This document shows positions 56,939 to 64,000 of a stretch of 64,000 bases of DNA, piece by piece. The translations under genes were made by a program, and so were the position numbers. Every line of letters begins with the position of its first letter. The stretch's first letter is position 1. This DNA is from DASZTU01 sp035493835 (GTDB taxonomy: Bacteria; Pseudomonadota; Alphaproteobacteria; Rhizobiales; Devosiaceae): NCBI GenBank assembly GCA_035493835.1, contig DATJHO010000165.1, positions 1 to 64,000 of the forward strand, read 5' to 3'. Under the pieces are notes generated by a model. The model saw only the letters and a list, made by a program, of their open reading frames with translations, ran no database searches and was not told the origin of the DNA.

Positions 56939-57045
56939 TGAAACAACGGAGATTCCCGACTTCGCGGGAATGACGCCGGGGACTTGGCACGGATTTCCCC
57001 AACAAACCCGGTCATTCCCGCGAAGGCGGGAATCTCCGTTTCAAC
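56939..57045. repeat. Inverted repeat pair after the exopolysaccharide locus
   Basis: TGAAACAACGGAGATTCCCG with ACTTCGCGGGAATGACGCCGG (56939-56980) and its near-exact inverse CCCGGTCATTCCCGCGAAGG with CGGGAATCTCCGTTTCA (57007-57044) face each other across about 26 bp. Each half also folds by itself. It separates two converging genes. Confidence 0.8.
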
Positions 57046-57098
57046 CAGTGCTCAGCCTCATTTCGATTCCATCGAAATGAATGGCCGTGGCTCGCCGG

Positions 57099-58052
57099 CT
57101 AGCCCAGATACGCCCGCGCGAGCTCCGCCGTCACACGCGCGAAATCAGGCGCATGTGCCCTCGCGAGATCCGTCTCGTGATGCGAGCCGATCCAGGCGAG
57201 CAGCGCCATGCGCCGGAGCAGGACCATTGCATCAAGCATGGCCAGATCGACGGCCGAGAGCGCCCGGATGGCGGTGTATCCCCTGATCCAGCGCTCCCGT
57301 AGCGCTGGGACCTCAGGGCTCTGCTCGAAAAACGAAATCGAGGCGGCAAAGTCGTACATGAACCAGCAGAAGCCGCAGTCGTCGAAATCGATCAGCACGA
57401 TGCGGTCGTCCTGGACCAGCAAATTGGCCAGCCGCATGTCGGCGTGAATGAGCCCGAAGCGGTCGTGCCCCTGCCCATAGACAGCAAGCTCGGTGCGAAG
57501 CCGTTGATCGAGCGCGGCCAAGACCTCCGCCGTCTCGCCTTGCACGTGCGGCGCTGCGCGCCAATCACCCCAGAGCCCATCGGCATTTAGAATGGCCCCG
57601 GCGGTCCACACCTGCCGGGTGAATCCCGGCGACGGCTGAAAGCCCATTGCGTGCAGGTGCGCCTTTGCCGCCAGGCCGCCCAGTCGCTCGAACAGCTGCC
57701 CGAGATCATCGTTCGGCCGGGGCTCGCGCCCGCGTTCATGGGCAAACAGCACCCCGTAGCGGCTGGGCTCGCCTGCCGGCGCCAGCAATTGCAGCAGCCT
57801 GCCGTCAGCGCCGGGCAGCGGTTGAGGGAGGATCAGATCGGTATCCCGGCGCAACGCCGAGAGCCATTCGAGCTCGCTTTCGATCGTGGCGGCCGACTGA
57901 TAGCCCGGTCGGTGGACACGCAGGATGAAGCGCGCGCCGTCTGTCCGGTCGATCCGAAACGTATGGTTCTCGGAGTGGTTGAGGAGGGTGGCACTGCCGC
58001 CCCTCGCCTCAGGCCAGAGGCCGAGAACGCTATTGGCCGATATAGGGGTCAA
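57099..58052 (-). CDS. Aminoglycoside-phosphotransferase-fold kinase
   Basis: The 317-residue protein has the APH/choline-kinase fold: an N-terminal nucleotide lobe with NHTFRID and FILRVHRPGYQS, the catalytic loop LIHADMRLANLLV near residue 200 and the metal site IVLIDFDDCGFCWFMYD near residue 220. Family members phosphorylate antibiotics, homoserine or other small alcohols. Its nearest look-alikes by layout are stress-response and homoserine kinase-like enzymes. The substrate is unknown, and no context points to drug resistance. Confidence 0.82.
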   Translation of the reverse strand: MTPISANSVLGLWPEARGGSATLLNHSENHTFRIDRTDGARFILRVHRPGYQSAATIESELEWLSALRRDTDLILPQPLPGADGRLLQLLAPAGEPSRYGVLFAHERGREPRPNDDLGQLFERLGGLAAKAHLHAMGFQPSPGFTRQVWTAGAILNADGLWGDWRAAPHVQGETAEVLAALDQRLRTELAVYGQGHDRFGLIHADMRLANLLVQDDRIVLIDFDDCGFCWFMYDFAASISFFEQSPEVPALRERWIRGYTAIRALSAVDLAMLDAMVLLRRMALLAWIGSHHETDLARAHAPDFARVTAELARAYLG

Positions 58053-58266
58053 CAGACCGTCGCCTCAAGCTGAGGGCAGGCAAGCACGCGCCGTTGCCGC
58101 GTGTTCCGCGACCGCTGGGGCCCTCGGAAACACCAAGGCCGCAGCCAGCGCAAGGGATGCCTTGCCAAGCATATCCACTCTCCCAGATCGATCGGGCGGC
58201 ACTCTTGAGCCCGACGGGCGCCAAGGTCAATCCGCGACGGCGATGATCCGATTGGAGGAGGTTTGA

Positions 58267-58343
58267 TGGTCGGAGTGGCCGGATTTGAACCGACGACCCT
58301 TTGTCCCCCAGACAAATGCGCTACCAGGCTGCGCTACACCCCG
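58267..58343 (-). tRNA. tRNA-Pro (GGG)
   Basis: On the minus strand the sequence folds as a tRNA: acceptor CGGGGTG (with one G-U) pairs with CACTCCG, the anticodon loop CTGGGGG sits on stem TTTGT/ACAAA and gives anticodon GGG, and the T arm is GTCGGTTCAAATCCGGC-like. A CCA end is encoded (58267-58269). Confidence 0.96.
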
Positions 58344-58583
58344 ACTGGCGCGAAGCCCTATAGAATCTGGGCTTTTGAGGCAAGAGGCAAATTGGAGCGA
58401 GAGAGAACGGAGGAGAAAAAAGCAAGCTCCCGCAGGGCTTTGCAAATCAAAAGTCCCACGGAAAGTCCCACCGTTTGCGGGCCGGCCAACCGCTGGCGCC
58501 AGTCATCCCGGGGCACCGGTTCCACCAGAGCCAGGGATCGAGGCGGGGGCGTGCCGACAGGCAGGCCCTCGCGCCCCGTCCGG

Positions 58584-58808
58584 TTACTGGGCGGGGTTGG
58601 TCGGGCAATCGAAACGAATTTCGTTCCCCGCGGTGTCACGGCTGTAGCAAGTCGCGCCAGATACGTCGTTGCTCACGCCACCCTGGTCCTGATCCCTCCC
58701 CTGGTGGCCAGATTCAGCATTCTTCCCCTCGCCGGCCGCAAAAGCGGGCGGGGACATGGCAAGCGTTCCGATCGTCATCAGGGCAAGAGCAACCTTCGAA
58801 AAGGTCAT
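58584..58808 (-). CDS. Small secreted protein
   Basis: The 74-residue precursor has a clear signal peptide (KVALALMTIGTLAMSPPAFA|AG), leaving a mature part of about 50 residues rich in Gly, Asp and Gln, with two cysteines (GATCYSRDTAG, FDCPTNPAQ) that could form a disulphide bond. GAGGAG lies 8 nt before the ATG. I recognise no family. It is probably periplasmic. Confidence 0.65.
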   Translation of the reverse strand: MTFSKVALALMTIGTLAMSPPAFAAGEGKNAESGHQGRDQDQGGVSNDVSGATCYSRDTAGNEIRFDCPTNPAQ

Positions 58809-59014
58809 GACACACTCCTCGGTTCAAGATTGAAGAGCGCGGAGCTTATCAGAGGGACCTGAGGGCGTTCGCCGCCGCCATTGGACCTAGTTCAGCTGAT
58901 CCTGCCGTCCCCTGCCAAGCCGGATCGGCGACTCGAACCGCACGCTCGGCCCTCACTACGACCTAGCGCGCGTCGTTGGCCCATGCAGCCCGGAGAACTG
59001 AGGCGTCGGCCCGA

Positions 59015-59431
59015 TCACGACCCGCCGACGGGAATGCCGGTGCCGGAATTAAAGCGAGAGAAGGCGCCTCGCAGTGTCGATTGGGGCGAAACAGCCTGGC
59101 AGGCGGCAATCAGTTGGCCGGGCGTAAGAGGCGTGTTGGGTACGGCACTGCTGCTGCCCGGCTGGGGTTGCTGCCTGCCGGTCATCGGATTGATGCTCGG
59201 CGTAAGCGGCGTGCTCAGCGACTGCATCGGGGCGTCATTGGCCATGCGACGGACGATGCCGGCCTGGTGTCCCGGACTCATGCTGGTGAACTGGCCACAC
59301 CGAATCGAACCGTAGCTGCTCGTCGCAACCGCGTCGGCGGCATTGTAGTTCTGCGCCCAGGCGCCGGTTACGCCCATGAGCGCCGCCAGCCCGCCCACAG
59401 CGAGAAGGGCCGAAATCTTGGCCGAGTGCAT
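59015..59431 (-). CDS. Secreted protein with HdeA-like pattern
   Basis: The 138-residue precursor has a signal peptide (cleavage near AWA|QN). The mature part has two cysteines, one in SIRCGQFTSMSPGHQAGIV and one in PGQLIAACQAV, separated by a Pro/Gln-rich linker. Paired cysteines flanked by short helices recall the acid-stress chaperone HdeA fold, but the linker is longer and the match is weak. AAGGAG precedes the ATG. It lies downstream of the merR gene on the same strand. Confidence 0.65.
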   Translation of the reverse strand: MHSAKISALLAVGGLAALMGVTGAWAQNYNAADAVATSSYGSIRCGQFTSMSPGHQAGIVRRMANDAPMQSLSTPLTPSINPMTGRQQPQPGSSSAVPNTPLTPGQLIAACQAVSPQSTLRGAFSRFNSGTGIPVGGS

Positions 59432-59554
59432 GATGTTCTCCTTGTGTTTCTCCGAGACAGGCGAACTCCTGCCCGGTCATTTTGTTCCGGAACATGGCCG
59501 CAGCGCTCGGCTGGCCCACGCTTTCCCAGCCGATCGGGAGCAAGCAAGCTCGGC

Positions 59555-60076
59555 TCAGGTCTCCCTGGCGCGTTCGAGGATGCGCTTGCAGTCGAGCAGC
59601 TCCCGCAAGACCTCGGCCAGCTTCTCGCGGTCTTCGTCGTCCAATGATGCCGGCTGGTAGGCACGCGGGGGCGCAGGTCGGCCCTCGATGACGCGCTCCG
59701 CCGCCGCGTCGGCGTCGAGCTCGACCTCGGCTTCGATTTCGACCGGCGCATCGACGTCGGCGTCCTCACCATCCATCGCCGGCAACGGCACGCCCTCCAG
59801 CGGCCGCCCGTCGCCGATGGCAATGACATTGCGCACGCCCTGATCCTTCAGGATGCGCTGCACGCCCTTGATGGTAAAACCCTGGTCGTAAAGCAGGTGC
59901 CTGATGCCCTTGAGCAGCAGCACATCCTCGGGACGGTAGTAGCGCCGGCCCCCGCCGCGCTTCAGCGGCCTGATCGTGGAAAACCGCGTCTCCCAGAAAC
60001 GCAACACGTGCTGGGGGAGGTCCAGCTCCTCGGCTGCTTCGGATATCGTTCGGAAGGCGTCCGGTGACTTGTCCAC
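59555..60076 (-). CDS. MerR-family regulator of the ihfA locus
   Basis: The 173-residue protein begins with a MerR winged helix (RTISEAAEELDLPQHVLRFW, then RRYYRPEDVLLLKGI). A linker rich in Glu/Asp/Ala follows, and a C-terminal coiled coil (EDREKLAEVLRELLDCKRIL). A MerR gene next to ihfA is a conserved arrangement in Rhizobiales, although its targets are unknown. It has no metal-binding cysteines. Confidence 0.9.
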   Translation of the reverse strand: MDKSPDAFRTISEAAEELDLPQHVLRFWETRFSTIRPLKRGGGRRYYRPEDVLLLKGIRHLLYDQGFTIKGVQRILKDQGVRNVIAIGDGRPLEGVPLPAMDGEDADVDAPVEIEAEVELDADAAAERVIEGRPAPPRAYQPASLDDEDREKLAEVLRELLDCKRILERARET

Positions 60077-60119
60077 CCCGCTCCCCCTGGGCCCGACTCA
60101 GGATATCGGCAAAATGCCT

Positions 60120-60431
60120 TTATTTTCCTACCCGAACCATAGATTTATTGATCTTGGATTTCAACACGTTGCTGGGTTTGAACACCAGAACCTGGCGCGG
60201 CAGGATCGGCACTTCCTCTCCAGTCTTTGGATTTCGGCCGACGCGCTCGTTCTTCGAGCGCACCTGAAATGACCCGAACGAGGAAAGCTTTACGTTCTGC
60301 CCTTGGACCAGCGCATCGCCGATCATGTCGAGCACGCGCTCGACCAGTTCCGCCGATTCGGTGCGCGATAAGCCGACGCTTTCATAGACCGCTTCGGCCA
60401 AGTCCGCTCTCGTCACAGTTTTCTGTGCCAT
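60120..60431 (-). CDS. ihfA: Integration host factor subunit alpha
   Basis: The 103-residue protein has the DNABII fold: TRADLAEAVYESVGLSRTE at the N-terminus, KLSSFGSFQVRSKNERVGRN in the DNA-binding arm and KTGEEVPILPRQVLVFKPS after it. It bends DNA as a heterodimer with IhfB. The start at 60431 gives the usual length. It is preceded by fabH and followed by merR, the common order in this group. Confidence 0.96.
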   Translation of the reverse strand: MAQKTVTRADLAEAVYESVGLSRTESAELVERVLDMIGDALVQGQNVKLSSFGSFQVRSKNERVGRNPKTGEEVPILPRQVLVFKPSNVLKSKINKSMVRVGK

Positions 60432-60539
60432 TCGCCACCCCGTTTCAAGTGATGGGCGCCCCGCCGCGGGCACCTCGCTGAACCGGAGTAGAGTAACTTC
60501 TTCAGCGGCTTAAGGCAATCCAACTCCCCGATGGGGGTG

Positions 60540-61517
60540 TTACCAGCGGATTAGGGACGCGCCCCAGGTGAAGCCGGCACCCATGGCCTCGAGCATGACC
60601 AGGTCGCCCCGCTTGACGCGGCCGTCGGCAACACCCCGCGACAGCGCAAGAGGGACGGAGGCCGCCGAGGTGTTGGCGTGCTGGTCGACGGTCACGATCA
60701 CCTTCTCAGCGGGAATGCCGAGCTTGTGCCCTGCCCCATCGATGATGCGCTTGTTGGCCTGGTGCGGCACGAACCAGTCGAGATCGTCGACACCGTAGCC
60801 GCTCTGCGAGAAAACCTCTTCGACCACATCGGTGATCATGCCGACGGCGTGCTTGAAGACCTCGCGGCCCTCCATGCGCACGTGGCCGACGCTCTGCGTC
60901 TTGGATGGCCCGCCATCGACGTAGAGTTTTTCCCAATGCGAGCCGTCCGTCCGCAGCGCCGTCGCCAGCAGCCCCCGATCGGGCTCGTCACTGGTGAGTT
61001 CGGCCCGTTCCATTACAGCCGCACCCGCGCCATCGCCGAACAGCACGCAGGTGGTGCGGTCGTTCCAATCGAGAATGCGCGAATTCGTCTCCGCACCGAT
61101 GACCAGCGCACGCTTTGCCAGTCCGTTCTTGAGGAAACTGTCGGCCGTCGCCACCGCGAACACGAAGCCGGAGCAGACCGCCTGAATGTCGAAGGCGGTG
61201 CCATGCCGCATGCCGAGCTTGTTCTGTACGATCGCGGCGGTCGCCGGATACGTCAGATCGGGCGTGGTCGTGGCCACGATGATAAGATCGATATCGGCGA
61301 TGTCGAGCCGGGCATCGGCCAGGGCGGCGCGCGCCGCGGCGGTGGCGAGATCGGAGGTCACCTCACCTTCGGCCGCAACATGCCGCTGGTGGATGCCGGT
61401 GCGCTGCACGATCCATTCGTCCGAGGTATCGACCAGAGTCGAGATTTCGGCATTGGTCATGACCCGCCGGGGAAGATAGCCCCCAACGCCACGGAATATC
61501 GATCGAACTCGGGTCAC
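60540..61517 (-). CDS. fabH: 3-oxoacyl-ACP synthase III
   Basis: The 325-residue condensing enzyme has the catalytic cysteine in IQAVCSGFVFA near residue 113, His in WFVPHQANKRI near residue 250 and Asn in VDQHANTSAASV near residue 283, the full Cys-His-Asn triad. It joins acetyl-CoA to malonyl-ACP to start fatty-acid synthesis. Its start overlaps the plsX stop by 4 nt. Confidence 0.97.
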   Translation of the reverse strand: MTRVRSIFRGVGGYLPRRVMTNAEISTLVDTSDEWIVQRTGIHQRHVAAEGEVTSDLATAAARAALADARLDIADIDLIIVATTTPDLTYPATAAIVQNKLGMRHGTAFDIQAVCSGFVFAVATADSFLKNGLAKRALVIGAETNSRILDWNDRTTCVLFGDGAGAAVMERAELTSDEPDRGLLATALRTDGSHWEKLYVDGGPSKTQSVGHVRMEGREVFKHAVGMITDVVEEVFSQSGYGVDDLDWFVPHQANKRIIDGAGHKLGIPAEKVIVTVDQHANTSAASVPLALSRGVADGRVKRGDLVMLEAMGAGFTWGASLIRW

Positions 61518-62593
61518 GCGGGCTTGGCCTCCGGTTGCGGGTCCCGCGCGGCGACCGGCACGGACGACTCTTGTCTTGGAAAGCGGCGCATGCCCTCGGC
61601 GACCTTGTCCATCAGATGGCTGCGCGCCATTTCGTAGGCGAGGCCGAGGGCACTCTGGAATCCGACTTCGTCCGTGCCGCCATGGCTCTTGATGACGATG
61701 CCGTTGAGGCCGAGAAACACCCCGCCATTGACCGTGCGCGGATCCATCTTGCGCCGCAATGCCGAAAGCGCCCGGCGGGCGAGCAAGGCCCCGAGCTTGG
61801 AGATCGGATCGGCCGTCAGCGCCAGGCGCAGATAGGTGCCGACCTGCCGGGCGGTGCCCTCGGCGGTCTTGAGCGCGATGTTGCCGGTAAAGCCATCGGT
61901 GACGACCACGTCAACCGTACCCTTGCCCAGATCGTCGCCCTCGACGAAGCCGTGATAGCTGAAGCCGGCGCCTTTGACTGCGGCGAGCATCTGGGCGGCA
62001 TCCTTGACGTGCTCGAGGCCCTTTACCTCTTCAGAGCCGACATTGAGCAGCCCCACCGTTGGCGATTCCTGGTCGAACAAGGTCCGGGCGAGCGCCGAGC
62101 CGAGAATGGCGAAATCGACCAGTTGCTCGGCATCGTCATCGATGGTGGCGCCCACATCGAGCACCACGATATCCGACCGCAGCGTCGGCCAGATGGCAGC
62201 GATCGCCGGGCGGGAAATGCCTGCGATCGGTCGGAGGCAAAAGGTCGCCATCGCCATCAGCGCGCCGGTGTTGCCGTTGGAGATGGCAACGTCCGCCTCG
62301 CCATCCTTCACCGATTGCAGCGCATTCCACATCGAGGAATTGCCCCGGCCCTTGCGCAGGGCCTGGCTGGGCTTGTCGTCCATCAGGATGAAGTTGTCGC
62401 AATGGCGAATGGTCGAGACCGGCTTCAGCTCCGGAAACTCGTCGAGGAGCGGGGCGAGCTCGTTCTCGCGGCCATGAAAGATGAAACTGGCGTTCTTTCG
62501 CTCGCGCAATGCGAGCCGAGCGCCATGCACCACCACGCGCGGACCTTTGTCGCCGCCCATGGCGTCTACCGAGATTCTAATTGTTTCGGACAT
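61514..62593 (-). CDS. plsX: Phosphate acyltransferase PlsX
   Basis: The 359-residue protein has SVDAMGGDKGPRVVV at the start, ISNGNTGALMAMATF near residue 105 and VVTDGFTGNIALKTAEGTA near residue 230, all typical of PlsX. It makes acyl-phosphate from acyl-ACP for phospholipid synthesis. It is coupled to fabH. The DUF177 gene lies 85 nt upstream; rpmF, often between them in other bacteria, is absent here. Confidence 0.97.
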   Translation of the reverse strand: MSETIRISVDAMGGDKGPRVVVHGARLALRERKNASFIFHGRENELAPLLDEFPELKPVSTIRHCDNFILMDDKPSQALRKGRGNSSMWNALQSVKDGEADVAISNGNTGALMAMATFCLRPIAGISRPAIAAIWPTLRSDIVVLDVGATIDDDAEQLVDFAILGSALARTLFDQESPTVGLLNVGSEEVKGLEHVKDAAQMLAAVKGAGFSYHGFVEGDDLGKGTVDVVVTDGFTGNIALKTAEGTARQVGTYLRLALTADPISKLGALLARRALSALRRKMDPRTVNGGVFLGLNGIVIKSHGGTDEVGFQSALGLAYEMARSHLMDKVAEGMRRFPRQESSVPVAARDPQPEAKPA

Positions 62594-62678
62594 ATCGCCT
62601 GTCGTCTCGGCCCCGACGCAACGGGTGCCACCTTAACCAAACATAGGTGCGGCGCAAGCCCCGGGAAAGGGCAGGACC

Positions 62679-63233
62679 TCACCCCTTCTTATCGGGATCG
62701 ATCAGCGACTTGAGCCCGGCAAAGGGCGAAACTTCGGCATCGTCCTCGGGCACGCTCATGTCGTCCAGGCTGGCGCCTTCCGCCCTCGGGTAGGGGTCGA
62801 GCGCCAGGGCCACGGTTTCCACGATCGCATCGGACAAATCAACCTCGTGCCCGTCGAAATAATCCGGCATCTCGTCGGTTTCGAGATCCACGAAGACCTC
62901 GGAATGGGTCCCCCCACTCTTGGGCTGCTCGGCCGCGGGCAGGAAAACACGGTCGATTTCCTCGTTTATTTCTTGCCGCACGGGAACGAACGTGACGATG
63001 CAGGGCTGCTCGCTCACTGCGACAACACGCCCCAATACCCGCAAGCCACCGCGAAACCGCGTGAGGCTCAGTTTCGCCTCGAGGCGGTCGACGGCGAGGA
63101 TGTCCAAGCGCTCGGCGATCACTGCGCGCTGGGCGTCGGTCGCGCGCACCTCGATCTGCCGCCCCTCGGGAGGGATGTGATCGATCCGAAAGCTCGCATC
63201 GAGCAACGGGGCTTCCTGCCTTTGGCCGTTCAT
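62679..63233 (-). CDS. DUF177 (YceD-like) protein
   Basis: The 184-residue protein has the DUF177 pattern: a basic middle (LSLTRFRGGLRVLGRVVAVS), a C..CIVTF segment where one Cys remains (EQPCIVTFVPVRQEI), and a late acidic stretch. DUF177 proteins are linked to 23S rRNA in some bacteria and always sit near plsX. It overlaps the ubiquinol-cytochrome c chaperone gene by 4 nt, so they are cotranscribed. Confidence 0.9.
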   Translation of the reverse strand: MNGQRQEAPLLDASFRIDHIPPEGRQIEVRATDAQRAVIAERLDILAVDRLEAKLSLTRFRGGLRVLGRVVAVSEQPCIVTFVPVRQEINEEIDRVFLPAAEQPKSGGTHSEVFVDLETDEMPDYFDGHEVDLSDAIVETVALALDPYPRAEGASLDDMSVPEDDAEVSPFAGLKSLIDPDKKG

Positions 63234-63757
63234 GCTGCATGTCCCATGGTCAACCGCCCGGCCATGATCTCCGAAGCCGGTACGTCGGCGAGCCGTTTCG
63301 ACTCGGCGATAATGTAGTGTGCAAGGAGCGCCGCACCACTGCCGGCCACGTCCCCATAGACGTTGCGCGCCAGCACCCCCTCCACCTCGGCGGCGCTCTC
63401 GGTCGCCAGCGCCGTATCGAGGTTCGCCAGCAGGCCATAAAAGAGATCGGCCATCTTCTGGATCTTCTTGGGTACCGCGAGATCGCCCGCGCCCATCTGC
63501 CGCAGCGAGCGATCCATGTCCTTGAAGAACAGGTCGAACAGTGCCTGGCTGAACTCCTTTGCCCCTGCGCCCTCGTTCCTGAGGCGGCGAAGCAGCAGCG
63601 CCAGATGCAGGCTAATCATGTCGAAACGACCGGTAACCGTGTCCGGAACGCCCCATTCGGCATAGAAACGCGGCTGCCTGGATTGTGCAACGATCGCGGC
63701 ATAGGCAGTGTAAACGGGCTCGGCCGCGGTGGATTTGCGAAACAACGACAGGATCAT
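63230..63757 (-). CDS. Ubiquinol-cytochrome c chaperone family protein
   Basis: The 175-residue protein has the CBP3/UQCC pattern: YAAIVAQSRQPRFYAEWGVP near residue 20, FDMISLHLALLLRRLRNEG, and LFDLFFKDMDRSLRQMGAGD. In mitochondria the family helps assemble the bc1 complex; bacterial members are much less studied. It is first in the block leading to plsX and fabH and is divergent from a bamE-like gene. Confidence 0.9.
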   Translation of the reverse strand: MILSLFRKSTAAEPVYTAYAAIVAQSRQPRFYAEWGVPDTVTGRFDMISLHLALLLRRLRNEGAGAKEFSQALFDLFFKDMDRSLRQMGAGDLAVPKKIQKMADLFYGLLANLDTALATESAAEVEGVLARNVYGDVAGSGAALLAHYIIAESKRLADVPASEIMAGRLTMGHAA

Positions 63758-63940
63758 GGCAGATGCTCCGTATCCAGTTTGTCATCGCGGCGGCCATCCG
63801 CCAAATAGCGGGGACGACCGGCCGGCCGAGCTTGCCTATAGAAACTTTGGCGGCTACACATGCCGGCGGCCGGGGGCGAGGGCAACCGCGCCCGCACCGG
63901 GTTGCGTGCCTATATTAGAGCTGTCGGGGAAGTCAAATCC

Positions 63941-64000
63941 ATGTCGTTGAGTGCCACCGCCCGTCGTTTCGCGCCGCTTGCCCTTGGTCTCGCGCTGATC
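63941..64000 (+). CDS. Outer-membrane assembly lipoprotein BamE-like, N-terminal part only
   Basis: Only the first 20 codons are within the window. They encode the start of a signal peptide (SLSATARRFAPLALGLALI). The position, divergent from the ubiquinol-cytochrome c chaperone gene, is that of bamE (smpA) in other Rhizobiales. The name rests on context alone. Confidence 0.5.
   Translation, partial: MSLSATARRFAPLALGLALI

Noticed and set aside
57099..58052. Antibiotic-resistance aminoglycoside kinase
   Set aside because: The fold is shared by many kinases of metabolites; no mobile element or resistance gene is nearby, so a resistance call is not supported.

Overview
This window looks like a chromosomal segment of a high-GC alphaproteobacterium of the Hyphomicrobiales (Rhizobiales). 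A Devosia-like genus is my best guess, made from gene content only. Supporting markers are the block merR / ihfA / fabH / plsX / DUF177 / ubiquinol-cytochrome c chaperone next to a bamE-like start, a DUF2842 gene beside ctaA, a DUF982 gene, a complete glycerol ABC operon of the glpSTPQUV type, a BacA/SbmA homologue and an iron box of the RirA type. No phage, CRISPR array, rRNA or intact insertion sequence was seen. One tRNA (Pro, GGG) is present.

Layout. 1-8.9 kb: grxD, a Bcr/CflA-type exporter, a ketopantoate-reductase-family gene, a methyltransferase, ttcA, an SbmA/BacA transporter, a divergent SDR/TetR pair and rpsD. 8.9-13.6 kb: a DUF1232 protein, an MFS exporter, trmJ, two related GNAT acetyltransferases and a TfoX-domain protein. 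13.6-16.8 kb: hom and glpX as an operon, then a decayed LysR/MFS locus. 16.9-24.2 kb: a flavin monooxygenase with an F420/NADP-type reductase, then a run of secreted or low-complexity proteins that includes two paralogues of an unrecognised family. 24.3-30.3 kb: glpSTPQUV. 30.6-31.3 kb: a chemotaxis/two-component remnant. 32.1-35.2 kb: an iron-type ABC importer behind a TGA-N9-TCA box. 35.3-44.5 kb: membrane proteins, a second luciferase-like monooxygenase, an aminotransferase, a GT1 glycosyltransferase, a DHA2 exporter and an SdpR/SdpI-like pair. 44.7-47.2 kb: rplM-rpsI, ctaA and DUF2842. 47.2-56.9 kb: a compact Wzx/Wzy-type exopolysaccharide locus. 57.1-64 kb: a phosphotransferase, tRNA-Pro, two small secreted proteins, and the conserved lipid-synthesis block.

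How the genes work together. The exopolysaccharide locus has a priming transferase, one GT4 transferase, flippase, polymerase, outer-membrane Wza, inner-membrane Wzc-like protein and a deacetylase, so it could be nearly self-sufficient for building and exporting a simple repeat polymer. GlpS and GlpT carry complementary defects in their ATPase motifs, which predicts one active and one inactive ATP site. The iron ABC operon has a matching regulatory box.

The most unusual items are: (1) homoserine dehydrogenase carrying an N-terminal helix-turn-helix-like domain, with four copies of a heptamer arranged as inverted repeats just upstream of its start; (2) the pair of secreted paralogues, one of which is 822 residues long and contains a 16-residue repeat array; and (3) paired 18-bp palindromes upstream of rplM. 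Several families of dispersed palindromic repeats fill the intergenic gaps.
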